64,000 nt of DNA from Caedibacter sp052030685 (GCF_052030685.1 NZ_JBQAJM010000001.1:1-64000), one strand, 5' to 3'. Counted from the first letter of the stretch, positions 9,219 through 18,775 are shown. Numbers and translations: made by a program. The notes: generated by a model from the sequence alone, not told the origin.

Positions 9219-9310
9219 CTGAGCGTAAGTCGAAGCAATGCACTGAGCATCAGTCAAAGTGGTGATGCTTGGGAAAATCACACGCCATAGAGGCTTCGAC
9301 TTACGCTCAG
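9219..9310. repeat. REP-like inverted repeat between convergent genes
   Basis: Perfect 18-base arms, CTGAGCGTAAGTCGAAGC at 9219-9236 and its exact complement at 9293-9310, enclose 56 bases. The right arm continues into CCAGCG. The motif family (CTTCGACT..GCTCAGCCA.CG) recurs at 36,502 and 39,555-39,620. Here it lies between the ends of the P-II and LPMO genes and probably forms a transcript-stabilising or terminating hairpin. Confidence 0.8.
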
Positions 9311-9384
9311 CCAGCGCTTACAAAATCAAAGTGGGCAGGAATATGGTCATAGCCTTTTCTGCCTCCCATTAATTACCCTCCACT

Positions 9385-11055
9385 TTAGTCTTTAGTCCAA
9401 GTGCCGTTACCAAAATGACCTGCTGGATCATAAACGCTTTGATTGCACCAACCTTCGTGCCCAGTACAAGTATAGGTCACACCATTTCTAACGACTTTAC
9501 TGCCTAATTGATAGCTGCCAAGACCTTTTGACCACTCTGGTAAATCTGGCGTTGGCTCCGGAGAGACTTGTCCTTTATTTTCCAAAAGCCAAGTATATTC
9601 AATATGATTACTCTGTTCGATCTCGGTATTGATATAAACGATATTATCAACACCATCGATCGGCTTCACGGTATCATCATCTTGTAAGACGCCAATGACA
9701 ACACCATATGCATGCAATTCATTATTTAACTTGGCAATATATTGTGATTTCCACGTTGCCAAACTATCGATCACCATTGGCACTTCGATCGCTTCTTCAT
9801 AACCACCTAAACGCCCAGAATCAAAGACATCACTGCGCCATAACCTGAAGTTAAGTTGGTCATTTTGTTTATAATTACTCTCTGATTGAGCGCCAAAGAC
9901 AGCACTACCCTCTTTACCTGCAAGTGGCGTCCACACACTTTCAATTGGTTCTGGCGTTACCGCATGATGTTCGATACGCCATTGATAGTTTACTGGCGAC
10001 GTTTTTGTCTGATAAACACTATAACCTGAAGGTGAATTGGTTTCGATCACTTTACCATCACGACTAAGCACGCCAATTTGCACATTGCTTTGGTCATGAC
10101 TTTGATTGAATTGCTGCGCTAGCTTTTGTTGCCACAATTTTGCATCATTGTCTGATGTAGGTTGATAAGAAGCTGCATAGCACTGGCTATGCGCATCCAC
10201 TGTACAGACGTCAACAGTCACCGTATCTTCCGGTTTAATATCTAGACTAGGCAGAGCACTTTCTCCATAAACATTCTTTACTTTTTGCCATACAACATCC
10301 ACAGGTGGCGGTGGCGTATCATTGCCGATCACGACATCTGAGCAAGAATAAAAGGCTTCAGCACTATCATCACGCTGCCATACCGCGTAAATTACATGCT
10401 GACCTACTTTAGACTCAGGTATTGTACATGTGAAATTTTCAAAACCACCTAATCCTGGAGATTGCAAAGCTGATTCGCTCGTAGTCGGCACATAATGACA
10501 AATGGGCTTTTCTTCCAGATCATTCCAAGTCAATGCTTTATTGATTTGCCAATCATCACGCGTAATATAAATATCAATATAACCTTTACCATAAGTTTTA
10601 TGAGGTGCAGTTACTGCATAAGTGAACTTATTTTCACCTGCCTCAAGTTTAACAGGGTAGAGATTATCGCCTTGATCAACTGTCCATTCACTATCTTCTA
10701 AACTGCGATATTTTGCTAAGTTTGCAGAGCAAATCGGCGCATCTTTACCACCCATAATAGCAATATGTGCACTACGTGAATCATTGATATAAGATGGATC
10801 ATTTGACCAACCTGCTGCCGCCCCTTGAGCCACGCCACTCCAATCAGTAATGACCTGATTGATACCTTCGCCATGCAAATTAACACTACATACATCTGCA
10901 CCATTGTGACCATTCCACGACACATTATTATTAGGTGTCGCCCCTCCTGAACACAACCATTGCCTGCTATCTGGAAAGGACAATGCACCATGCCCAAAAA
11001 CTGCACCTGAGCTTAACGCTAAGCTTGACACTAAAAAAATAGAACGTAACTTCAT
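9385..11055 (-). CDS. Secreted AA10 lytic polysaccharide monooxygenase, GbpA-like, chitin-binding
   Basis: Predicted copper LPMO that oxidatively cleaves crystalline chitin, or acts as a GlcNAc-binding colonisation factor as GbpA does. Signal peptide 1-21 (ending AVFG) would expose His22 as the mature N-terminus, one half of the histidine brace; the second His is probably His152 in TAPHKT. The AA10 domain runs to about 245, followed by two GbpA-like middle domains (about 255-365 and 370-500) and a C-terminal Trp/Cys-rich chitin-binding module (508-556, CBM5/12 or CBM73 type; GWCNQ). 556 aa. A single secreted gene, with no chitinase nearby. Its promoter must lie in the 394-base gap before ampG. 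Confidence 0.93.
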   Translation of the reverse strand: MKLRSIFLVSSLALSSGAVFGHGALSFPDSRQWLCSGGATPNNNVSWNGHNGADVCSVNLHGEGINQVITDWSGVAQGAAAGWSNDPSYINDSRSAHIAIMGGKDAPICSANLAKYRSLEDSEWTVDQGDNLYPVKLEAGENKFTYAVTAPHKTYGKGYIDIYITRDDWQINKALTWNDLEEKPICHYVPTTSESALQSPGLGGFENFTCTIPESKVGQHVIYAVWQRDDSAEAFYSCSDVVIGNDTPPPPVDVVWQKVKNVYGESALPSLDIKPEDTVTVDVCTVDAHSQCYAASYQPTSDNDAKLWQQKLAQQFNQSHDQSNVQIGVLSRDGKVIETNSPSGYSVYQTKTSPVNYQWRIEHHAVTPEPIESVWTPLAGKEGSAVFGAQSESNYKQNDQLNFRLWRSDVFDSGRLGGYEEAIEVPMVIDSLATWKSQYIAKLNNELHAYGVVIGVLQDDDTVKPIDGVDNIVYINTEIEQSNHIEYTWLLENKGQVSPEPTPDLPEWSKGLGSYQLGSKVVRNGVTYTCTGHEGWCNQSVYDPAGHFGNGTWTKD

Positions 11056-11372
11056 ATATAACTCCTATAAAATAATTTAGCAGAAGTGTATGAAATTCGC
11101 GCCAATATGTGAAATTGAAAGAACTAATAGTGTTATAAGCGTTATTTATTTTCAAAATTTAGCGAATCTAGGCTTTGTGTCTCAAAACCATATAAAGTAA
11201 GAACTAAGCATTATATTTGGGTAAAAGCAGTACTATTTAAAATTAATCCCTAACAGTATCTTTTGCAGACTGGTTTCGATATATTGTTTAAATAAACATA
11301 AGCACCGGATATGACCGTGATTATAAAGTGGCTTCATTTTTCACTCACATTGGCATATAACATTATATTTGA

Positions 11373-11395
11373 TTGTTTGGCGCAACGCCAAACAA
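11373..11395. repeat. Perfect hairpin upstream of ampG
   Basis: Exact 10-base arms TTGTTTGGCG / CGCCAAACAA with a CAA loop, about 55 bases before the ampG start. No T-run follows, so it looks more like an operator or 5'-UTR hairpin than a terminator. It lies in the 394-base divergent gap (11,056-11,449) between the LPMO gene and ampG; the rest of that gap is AT-rich with no gene or other repeat that I can support. Confidence 0.6.
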
Positions 11396-11449
11396 CGTTT
11401 GTTAATAATCAAAATAACACAACGCTTTTAGGTAAGGGTTGGGTAGAAA

Positions 11450-12733
11450 ATGAGTAGCTTTTCACAACAACTAAAAGCCGCAACCGTAGACAGTATTACC
11501 GGCTTATTTAAAAATCGAAAAATGCTGGTGATGTTTATTTTGGGCTATTCTTCAGGACTACCTTTAATGCTTACAGCATCGTCGCTCACTTACTGGTATC
11601 ACGAAGCAGGGATCAGTATTCAAGATATTGGCTTATTAACGCTGGTAGCATTGCCATATACGATAAAGTATCTATGGTCGCCTGTGATTGATCAGGTAAA
11701 CCTTAAATTCCTTGGCAGACGCAAAAGCTGGATTTTATTAATGCAATTATTATTAATTGTCTGTGTGTTTTTATTGAGTCAATTTTCACCTACACAATCA
11801 CCATTGATTATTGCCGGTATTGCCTTGGCAATTTGCTTTTTCTCGGCAACACAAGACATTGCGATTAATGCCTATCAAACAGAAGTATTAGATGAAGATG
11901 AACGTGCACTGGGTAGCTCTATTTCAGTATTAGGCTATCGTGTGGCGATGATGGTTACGGGTGCTTTTTTGCTGATCATGGTTAAATACTTTGATAATAA
12001 TTGGCAAACTGGTATTTTTGCGCTTATCCCGTTTTTTGCAGTGGCAATGGTTGGTACTTTTTTGGCTAAAGAAGCTTCAGTGGACAACCGCCCTAAAACT
12101 TTTGCTGATGCGGTTGTTTTGCCATTTTATGATTTCTTTACCCGTCGCGGCTTTGCAGTGGCGATTGTTGTGCTTTTAATTATTATTTTTTACAAGTTTA
12201 GTGATGCGCTAGCATTTTCACTTAATACCGTCTTCTTTGCCGAACTTGGCTTTGATAAAGTCACGATTGCTGTGTCGTATAAAACCAATGCCTTAGTATT
12301 TACCTTTATTGGTCTAGTGTTGGGTGGCATGTTAGCCAAAGGCTTTGGTTTGTTTCGTACATTCTTGGTATTTGGTTTTATGATGGCAGCTGCTAATTTG
12401 ATGTATATGTGGTTAGCATTTGAAGGCAAAAATTATTATTTAATGGTTATATCGGTTGCCGTTGAATATATGGTCGGTGCAATGGGTACTGCCGTATTGG
12501 TGGCAATGATTATGAGCTTGGTCAATAAAAGTTTCTCAGCGACACAGTTTGCGGTATTAAGCTCGATCGACTCATTAGGACGTGTATTGGTAGGACCACT
12601 AGCTGGCAATGTTCAAGCAAGCTACGGTTGGGAGATATTGTTTTTATTAAGTTTCATTCTTGGCTGTATTGTCACCTTTGGTATATGGTTGGCACGCAAA
12701 CAGATTATCTTAATGGCAAATCTGCATGCGTAG
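11450..12733 (+). CDS. ampG: AmpG-family muropeptide transporter (MFS)
   Basis: Inner-membrane permease importing anhydro-muropeptides for peptidoglycan recycling. 427 aa with about 12 hydrophobic segments. The N-terminal ILGYSSGLPLMLTASSLTYW, the KYLWSPVID..... LGRRKSW loop, FFSATQDIAINAYQTEVL and SISVLGYRVAMMVTGAF align with the AmpG signatures (SGLP, FLWSP, GRRRGW, SASQDI). Single gene behind a perfect hairpin. Other muropeptide-recycling genes are not visible here except perhaps the general PG gene murC far away. Confidence 0.88.
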   Translation: MSSFSQQLKAATVDSITGLFKNRKMLVMFILGYSSGLPLMLTASSLTYWYHEAGISIQDIGLLTLVALPYTIKYLWSPVIDQVNLKFLGRRKSWILLMQLLLIVCVFLLSQFSPTQSPLIIAGIALAICFFSATQDIAINAYQTEVLDEDERALGSSISVLGYRVAMMVTGAFLLIMVKYFDNNWQTGIFALIPFFAVAMVGTFLAKEASVDNRPKTFADAVVLPFYDFFTRRGFAVAIVVLLIIIFYKFSDALAFSLNTVFFAELGFDKVTIAVSYKTNALVFTFIGLVLGGMLAKGFGLFRTFLVFGFMMAAANLMYMWLAFEGKNYYLMVISVAVEYMVGAMGTAVLVAMIMSLVNKSFSATQFAVLSSIDSLGRVLVGPLAGNVQASYGWEILFLLSFILGCIVTFGIWLARKQIILMANLHA

Positions 12734-12767
12734 TGACAAAACAAGAGTAAGTCGTGTTTTGTTCTGT

Positions 12768-12836
12768 CTCACCTGCTGCACGATCTCTCCCACCAACTGA
12801 GAGGTGGCTAGTTGAGATGTCCTCGGGCTAAGCCCG
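12768..12836. repeat. Dispersed palindromic repeat, degenerate copy
   Basis: Shares GCTGCACGA, CTCTCCC, GAGAGGTG and CTAG.TGA.ATG, in the same order, with the nested palindrome at 63,850-63,941. A separate short hairpin, CGGGCT-A-AGCCCG, follows at 12,824-12,836. It lies between the convergent ends of ampG and ridA, where a bidirectional terminator would be useful. Confidence 0.55.
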
Positions 12837-12889
12837 TGGTGCCCCGTCTACGATCGCTCAGATTGTGGAGTAAAAAGAAAGTCGATTGG

Positions 12890-13267
12890 TTAAAGCGTGG
12901 CAATTGCCTCGACTTCAATTAACACATCTTTGGGTAAGCGTGCGACCTCAACACATGAGCGTGCCGGTGGTGTTACCCCTTGAAAAAATGACGCGTAAAC
13001 CTCATTAAAAGCAACAAAATCATCCATATTTTTAATAAAGCAGGTAGTTTTAATCAATTTGTTCATACTGCTGCCGGCGGCTTCAACAACGGCTTTTAAA
13101 TTTTGCATTACTTGTGTTGCTTGCCCTTTAATATCGCCTTGGACTAATTCACCGTTGACATTTAAGGCAATTTGTCCTGAGGTATAGAGCATGCCGTTGA
13201 TCTTAACTGCTTGCACATAAGGACCTATCGCTTGTGGTGCGTTATTGGTTTGCACGATTTCTTTCAT
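12890..13267 (-). CDS. ridA: RidA family reactive enamine/imine deaminase
   Basis: Hydrolyses reactive 2-aminoacrylate released by PLP enzymes. 125 aa. The family pattern is visible: QAIGPYVQAVKINGMLYTSGQI, QVMQNLKAVVEAAGS, the Arg of PPARSCVEVARLPKDVLIEVEAIA (substrate carboxylate binding) and the conserved Glu in the last motif. AAGGAAA precedes the ATG. Single gene on the minus strand after a divergent gap with the orphan membrane protein's end. Confidence 0.95.
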   Translation of the reverse strand: MKEIVQTNNAPQAIGPYVQAVKINGMLYTSGQIALNVNGELVQGDIKGQATQVMQNLKAVVEAAGSSMNKLIKTTCFIKNMDDFVAFNEVYASFFQGVTPPARSCVEVARLPKDVLIEVEAIATL

Positions 13268-13334
13268 AAATTTTCCTTAGATTTTTAAAAGCAATTTTAT
13301 TCTGTCTAAATCAAGCGTATTGTCAACGCATGTG

Positions 13335-14720
13335 TTAGCACTTTCGTAACGTGAGCTGTGTAATGAAATTAAATATGATCACCAACACTACAAGTATGAG
13401 CAAACTAGATAACAATACATCTTTAAACGCCATCGTTGAGTAACGATGCAGCAATGAAGCAATGCTTAAATAAATCACTGGAATAAACCCTTGGTATAAG
13501 ATATTAAGATAGGTGCTTAATAAGGTATTTGTTTGATTTGAATATTGATTGGTAAAGATGATTTGCCTTAGGTTAAACATGACGACATATTCTACGATCG
13601 CATAAATAATAAAAAACACAATAACGGCAAGCAATACCCAAGCTATATTGGCTGAACCAATGGTATAAAAGCACCACAATAGCGGCAACATCAACAGACC
13701 AAATAAAAAGATATTTTGGCGGATGGAGGCATCAGTCGTTTGGCTTTTTTTACACAAAATAAGGCGTAAACCAATGATTACGACAATTAATGAAAATACA
13801 GGCTCTAATGGATAAACTGCCTGATAGATTTGTGACAATTGATCGTTGAATAAAAACAGCAACACCGATGACATCAACACATAAACAACGATGCTGTATT
13901 GACTTGCGCCATTGATGCAAAGCATGACATAACGTGGCTTGGTTTTGACAGCAATGGCAATACTCAAAAAAGCAATAATCACAATAACAAGCACATCAGC
14001 GATATTATGCCAGCGATACATTAACGCACCACACAGCAGTGCTAATAATGCGCCCATAGCAAAGGATAAAAGACATTTTAAAAACACCTGTATATTGAAG
14101 GTTTCAATGCTACGCACAAAGCGAAAGTAGTAAAAAACCGCGCCACAAATTGAAGTTGCCAGAGTGAAAGGTAGCAGCAGATTTAAAAAAGAGAAGCCTA
14201 CAAACAAAATGGTGACGATAATCCCAAGAGTGTTGACAATAAAAGACATTAGGTTGTTTTTAATCTCATTGGAAAGTGAGTTTTCTGCGACAAGTTGATA
14301 ACGTTTAGTATGCAATACGACTTGATTGCCGAGATACGATAGTAAAAAGAAATGCACCCCCATCGTCATGTAAAGCGCACCACCGCCAAATTTTCCAGAG
14401 AGCAGGACATAGGTGGTCAGCATCAATAAAAATGGACAGAAGAAACCAACCACTGTCAGGGCATCTGACTTTTGTTTGACATCTTTGACAAGTTTTTCAG
14501 TCAGCATGACGGTAAGCCAAGTAATGAGCCCTAAAATCGCACCAATAATCAGCATATCTGAGAAGAAATATAAACGTTCAAAGTCATCTTTAAAAACTTG
14601 GTTAAAGCTTGAAATACTTTCTGCTAATGCGCGAATAGGGACATAAACAGGCAAAATACAGAAATATAAAATACTCGGATGACGTATACAGTTAAGCAAA
14701 AAGGCGCGTTGTGGTGACAT
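13335..14720 (-). CDS. Polytopic membrane protein of unknown function
   Basis: 461 aa with roughly 12-14 hydrophobic helices and short loops; no soluble domain, Walker motif or recognised transporter signature. A divergent major-facilitator or flippase-like carrier is possible but I cannot show it. Start supported by AAGGAA. It is 16 bases downstream of the SDR gene and probably co-transcribed with it, so its substrate may relate to that enzyme. Confidence 0.8.
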   Translation of the reverse strand: MSPQRAFLLNCIRHPSILYFCILPVYVPIRALAESISSFNQVFKDDFERLYFFSDMLIIGAILGLITWLTVMLTEKLVKDVKQKSDALTVVGFFCPFLLMLTTYVLLSGKFGGGALYMTMGVHFFLLSYLGNQVVLHTKRYQLVAENSLSNEIKNNLMSFIVNTLGIIVTILFVGFSFLNLLLPFTLATSICGAVFYYFRFVRSIETFNIQVFLKCLLSFAMGALLALLCGALMYRWHNIADVLVIVIIAFLSIAIAVKTKPRYVMLCINGASQYSIVVYVLMSSVLLFLFNDQLSQIYQAVYPLEPVFSLIVVIIGLRLILCKKSQTTDASIRQNIFLFGLLMLPLLWCFYTIGSANIAWVLLAVIVFFIIYAIVEYVVMFNLRQIIFTNQYSNQTNTLLSTYLNILYQGFIPVIYLSIASLLHRYSTMAFKDVLLSSLLILVVLVIIFNFITQLTLRKC

Positions 14721-14736
14721 CGATGATATTCCTTTA

Positions 14737-15555
14737 TTAAAATCTACTTAATACACGTTCAAGTGCGCGACTGGATAGCACCCATTTCAATAATTTAGCA
14801 ATACTGGTAAATTTAGTGATACTGTAGCGTGGTGCTGGATTTTTCGCTTTAAGGATTTTGTCAACAACCTTGGCGACTGTTATTGCCTCTTGGTTAAATG
14901 GCACCGGTTTGTGGTTACCTGACATCAGTTTTTTATAATCATCTAAATGTACTGAATTTTTAAGCTCAATGTTTTTAACTGTCTTCATCGAGTTTTCTCT
15001 AATTTTACTGGTGACCGGTCCGGTATTAAGTATGCTCATATGGATATTGGAACCTCTCAATTCTTGACGCATCGTGTCAACTAATCCTTCTATGGCATAC
15101 TTACTGGCATTATATGCACCGCGATATTTAAGTGATACCAAACCTAAGACAGAGCCATGCTGAATAATCTTACCATGACCTTGCTCACGCATAATTTTGA
15201 GTACTTTGCAGGTGAGATTATGAAGTGCGAAAAAATTAGTATCAAACTGCTCTTTGACGTGTTTTGTCGGAATATCCTCTAAAGCGCCGGCTTGTGAATA
15301 TCCGGCGTTATTAAATAACACATCTAACGTGCCCCCTGTTTTTTGTAGAATATCAGCCAATGCTGCATCTATTTGCGAATCATCTAACACATCAATCAAG
15401 TAAGTTTCAAAACCTTCAGCCGTGAGTTTTTTAACATCCTCTGGTCTTCTAGCGGAGGCAAAAACGCGATAACCTTGTGCTTTTAAATACTTCGCTGTAG
15501 CGTAACCAATACCGCCATGTGAGCAGCCGGTAATTAATATGGTTTGTTTGTCCAT
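14737..15555 (-). CDS. Short-chain dehydrogenase/reductase (classical SDR)
   Basis: NAD(P)-dependent oxidoreductase of 272 aa. TGCSHGGIGYATAKYL at 8-23 is the TGxxxGxG cofactor motif, FNNAGYS is the NNAG motif, the catalytic Ser is in HGSVLG and Tyr/Lys in YNASK. Arg after the first strand (ASARR) suggests NADP preference, an inference only. Substrate unknown. GGAGTT precedes the ATG, and the gene starts 5 bases after the small upstream gene's stop. Confidence 0.93.
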   Translation of the reverse strand: MDKQTILITGCSHGGIGYATAKYLKAQGYRVFASARRPEDVKKLTAEGFETYLIDVLDDSQIDAALADILQKTGGTLDVLFNNAGYSQAGALEDIPTKHVKEQFDTNFFALHNLTCKVLKIMREQGHGKIIQHGSVLGLVSLKYRGAYNASKYAIEGLVDTMRQELRGSNIHMSILNTGPVTSKIRENSMKTVKNIELKNSVHLDDYKKLMSGNHKPVPFNQEAITVAKVVDKILKAKNPAPRYSITKFTSIAKLLKWVLSSRALERVLSRF

Positions 15556-15560
15556 TTAAG

Positions 15561-15812
15561 TTAACTCCAATTGATTTTCACCTTCCAGTCAAATGGTCGG
15601 TACATTTCTTGTAATATCTGTGTAATCTGTGCCTGTGCTTGCGCGATATATTGACCACTATTTGCCAGTTGGCTAATCGCTTTTACTTGGGCCACACTTG
15701 GATAAAACTTCGCATTATCACTAGCCGTATAATATTGATAAAACCAAGCACCACTAGCACCTGATGCAATACAAATCGCAAGTAGGGTTAATTTAGAAAA
15801 AATACGCATCAT
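15561..15812 (-). CDS. Small membrane-anchored protein, unknown
   Basis: 83 aa from the ATG chosen (a second ATG follows immediately). One hydrophobic segment (about 8-26) then a short polar, mostly periplasmic tail with QYIAQAQAQITQILQEM, predicted helical. A longer frame starts at a TTG 48 bases upstream but has no better ribosome-binding site and would put polar residues before the anchor. Five bases upstream of the SDR gene and about 85 bases after gatB: probable operon member. No family recognised. Confidence 0.6.
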   Translation of the reverse strand: MMRIFSKLTLLAICIASGASGAWFYQYYTASDNAKFYPSVAQVKAISQLANSGQYIAQAQAQITQILQEMYRPFDWKVKINWS

Positions 15813-15897
15813 AGCACCAATACCACAAATAAAGCGATGATTAATATCAATAATATCCAATGTTTTATGCGCACATTTATATCCTTAAATACTGAAG

Positions 15898-17316
15898 TTA
15901 TGCACCCAGTTTCTTATTTAGTATTTCATTCACTTGTTTAGGATTTGCTTTGCCTTTGCTAATTTTCATAATCTGACCGACAAAGAAACTCAAAAGCTTC
16001 TTGTTTCCGGCACGATAATCTTGCACTTGTTGTGGGTTGTTGGAGATTATCTCATCAACCAAGCTTTCAACGAACCCAAGGTCATTACTTTGGCGCACGC
16101 CCAATTGATCAACAATGCTTTGTATCGCTTGTGGTTGCTCATAATAGTGTTGTAATACAGCTTTGGCAGATTTTAAAGAAATCTCATCCTTGTCAACACT
16201 AGCAATAATTTCAAGTAATATCTCAACAGGCACGCGCTTTGCATCAAATGTGCTTTGTGCGCGATTAAACACAGCTTGCAACTCAACGGCGACCCAGTTA
16301 TATGCGGCTCTTGCTGGAATGCTTTTTGCCAATGCATCATAGTAATCCGTGATTGTCGGGTTATCCATTAAGAAGTTGACCTCATCGGCATTAAGCGTCT
16401 TAGTATAGGTTTCACGTCGCACTTTTGGCAATAGTGGCATCTGTGAATGTATGTTTTCAATTTCTTCATTAGATAAGATAATGGGCAATAAATCAGGATC
16501 AGGGAAATAGCGATAATCAAAGGCGTTTTCCTTGCTACGCATGCTGCGTGTTTCATTGTTATCTGGATCATAAAGCCTTGTTTCTTGAGTGATTATGCCA
16601 CCTTTGTCAAGGACATTGACTTGACGCTGATACTCATAATGAATGGCACTTTCGATAAAGCGAAATGAATTGATATTCTTAAGCTCAGCTCTTGTGCCAA
16701 GATCATCACCGGGTTTGCGAATCGATAGATTAACATCACAACGAAATGAGCCTTCTTGCATATTGCCATCACAAATCCTCAAATGCTGCACCAGTTGATG
16801 CAGGCTTTTAAGATAACAGATCACCTCTTCAGCGCTACGAAAATCAGGGTGTGTCACAATCTCCAATAATGGCGTACCGGCACGGTTATAGTCCAGACCA
16901 GTTTGATCACCAATAAAATCATGCACTGATTTTCCCGCATCTTCTTCAAGGTGAGCGCGTTCAATGCGAATGGTTTTAACGCCCTTACTCGTTGTAATCT
17001 CAAGCTGACCATTCTGCACAATTGGATTATTAGATTGACTGATTTGATAGCCTTTGGGTAAATCTGGATAAAAATAATTCTTGCGTGCAAAAAAACTATT
17101 CTTTGAAATTGTTGCATCAACTGCTAAACCAAACATCACCGCCATATCGATTGCCTTTTTATTAACAACAGGCAAAGTGCCAGGTAAAGCAATATCAAGG
17201 AAACTTACCTGTGTGTTTGGCTCTTGACCATATAGCGTTGCAGAATTTGAGAATATTTTGGTTTGTGTTTGTAGCTGGACATGCACTTCAAGTCCAATGA
17301 CCATTTCATAACTCAT
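15898..17316 (-). CDS. gatB: Asp-tRNA(Asn)/Glu-tRNA(Gln) amidotransferase subunit B
   Basis: Kinase/tRNA-binding subunit of GatCAB, which converts misacylated Glu-tRNA(Gln) and/or Asp-tRNA(Asn). 472 aa; MVIGLEVHVQLQTQTKIF at the start, PGTLPVVNKKAID, the DYNRAGTPLLEIVTHPDF signature and C-terminal YqeY-like helical domain ending in NEILNKKLGA. Its ATG overlaps the gatA stop by 4 bases, with GGAG before it. Presence implies that Gln- and/or Asn-tRNA is made indirectly. Confidence 0.98.
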   Translation of the reverse strand: MSYEMVIGLEVHVQLQTQTKIFSNSATLYGQEPNTQVSFLDIALPGTLPVVNKKAIDMAVMFGLAVDATISKNSFFARKNYFYPDLPKGYQISQSNNPIVQNGQLEITTSKGVKTIRIERAHLEEDAGKSVHDFIGDQTGLDYNRAGTPLLEIVTHPDFRSAEEVICYLKSLHQLVQHLRICDGNMQEGSFRCDVNLSIRKPGDDLGTRAELKNINSFRFIESAIHYEYQRQVNVLDKGGIITQETRLYDPDNNETRSMRSKENAFDYRYFPDPDLLPIILSNEEIENIHSQMPLLPKVRRETYTKTLNADEVNFLMDNPTITDYYDALAKSIPARAAYNWVAVELQAVFNRAQSTFDAKRVPVEILLEIIASVDKDEISLKSAKAVLQHYYEQPQAIQSIVDQLGVRQSNDLGFVESLVDEIISNNPQQVQDYRAGNKKLLSFFVGQIMKISKGKANPKQVNEILNKKLGA

Positions 17317-18764
17317 GCACCGACTCCTTGTAATAGTTGCTGTGGCAGGTGAAAGTCTGTTTCACGCTGAAACGCACAAACTGCTTGTAGCAATAAATGA
17401 TCTTGGAAGTTGTTAGTCATCAATTGCGCACCAAATGGTAAATGTTCAATATTTCCAATAGGGAATGAAATCGCTGGAGCTCCTGTTAAATTCGCAATCA
17501 ATGTATACATATCCGATAAATAAGTGGTTACTGGATCTTTTTGCGCCCCTAGTTTTGGAGCAGTCGTTGCGGCTGTTGGCAGTAAAACCATATCGACATT
17601 TTGGTAAATTGCATCAAGGTCTTGCTTTAATTTGGCGCGCACTTGCTGGGCTTTGTGGTAATAAGCATCGTATTGACTAGCTGCTAATACATAGTTGCCC
17701 ATGACAATACGGCGTTTGACCTCCGCGCCAAATCCTTCTGTGCGACTGTTGATATATAACTCATCCAGTGTATTTGCCTGCTCACTGCGATAGCCATAAC
17801 GTACCCCATCAAAGCGGGCTAAGTTAGTGGCAGCCTCAGCCGGTGCCAATATATAGTAGCTTGAAACAGCCGCTTGCAAATCGGGCAATTGAATATCTTT
17901 AATCTTCGCACCTTGCTTTTGGTAAACAGCAATACACTCCTGAAACAGTTCTTGTGCCTCAGGTGAGAGTTTTGACAATAATTGCTTATCCACACCAATA
18001 CTCAGGTTTGTGATATCTTGTTGTAATGATTTGGTAAAAAAATCCGGATCAGTTGCAATATTTGTGCCATCATGATTATCTTTGCCTGCCATTGCCTGCA
18101 GTAAATAAGCACAATCCTCGGCATAATGCGCTAACACCCCCACTTGATCAAAAGACGAACCATAAGCCACTAAGCCATAGCGTGACAAAGTACCATAACT
18201 TGGTTTTATCCCAGTAATACCACAGAAGCTTGCTGGTTGTCTTACGGATCCACCCGTGTCACTACCTGTAGCAAAGGGTGTAAGTCCAGCGGCAACAGCA
18301 GCGGCTGAACCACCGGATGAGCCGCCTGGAACATGATTTAAGTCATGAGGGTTTTTAACGGCACCAAAAAAGCTATGCTCATTGGTTGAGCCCATACCAA
18401 ATTCATCCATATTGGTTTTACCAAGCAACGTCATGCCTTGTTTTTTGAGTTTATCAACAATCGTGGCATTAAATGGTGAGTTATAATTGCTTAATATCTT
18501 TGATCCACAGGTTGTGGTTAATATATCAGTACATAGATTATCTTTGTGCGCGATAGAAATCCCAGTTAACAAAGTCGTCTCACCTTTACCTATTAAATCA
18601 TCCATTTCTTTAGCATGTGCTAAAGCCTGTGATTGATTGATTGATATGAAAGCGTTTAAAGCTTCATTTTTACGCTTTATTTCGGTTAGATATTCTGTTG
18701 CTAATTCGACGGCACTTATGGTTTTGCTATCGAGCTTTTGGCGCAATGTTTTTAAAATACTCAC
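17313..18764 (-). CDS. gatA: Asp-tRNA(Asn)/Glu-tRNA(Gln) amidotransferase subunit A
   Basis: Glutaminase/amidase subunit of GatCAB, delivering ammonia to GatB. Amidase-signature triad visible: Lys74 in AHKDN, cis-Ser149 in PGGSSGGSAAA and nucleophile Ser173 in DTGGSVRQPA. 483 aa. Starts with GTG behind a strong GAGGAGG site, 11 bases after gatC. Confidence 0.98.
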   Translation of the reverse strand: MSILKTLRQKLDSKTISAVELATEYLTEIKRKNEALNAFISINQSQALAHAKEMDDLIGKGETTLLTGISIAHKDNLCTDILTTTCGSKILSNYNSPFNATIVDKLKKQGMTLLGKTNMDEFGMGSTNEHSFFGAVKNPHDLNHVPGGSSGGSAAAVAAGLTPFATGSDTGGSVRQPASFCGITGIKPSYGTLSRYGLVAYGSSFDQVGVLAHYAEDCAYLLQAMAGKDNHDGTNIATDPDFFTKSLQQDITNLSIGVDKQLLSKLSPEAQELFQECIAVYQKQGAKIKDIQLPDLQAAVSSYYILAPAEAATNLARFDGVRYGYRSEQANTLDELYINSRTEGFGAEVKRRIVMGNYVLAASQYDAYYHKAQQVRAKLKQDLDAIYQNVDMVLLPTAATTAPKLGAQKDPVTTYLSDMYTLIANLTGAPAISFPIGNIEHLPFGAQLMTNNFQDHLLLQAVCAFQRETDFHLPQQLLQGVGA

Positions 18765-18775
18765 AAAACCTCCTC

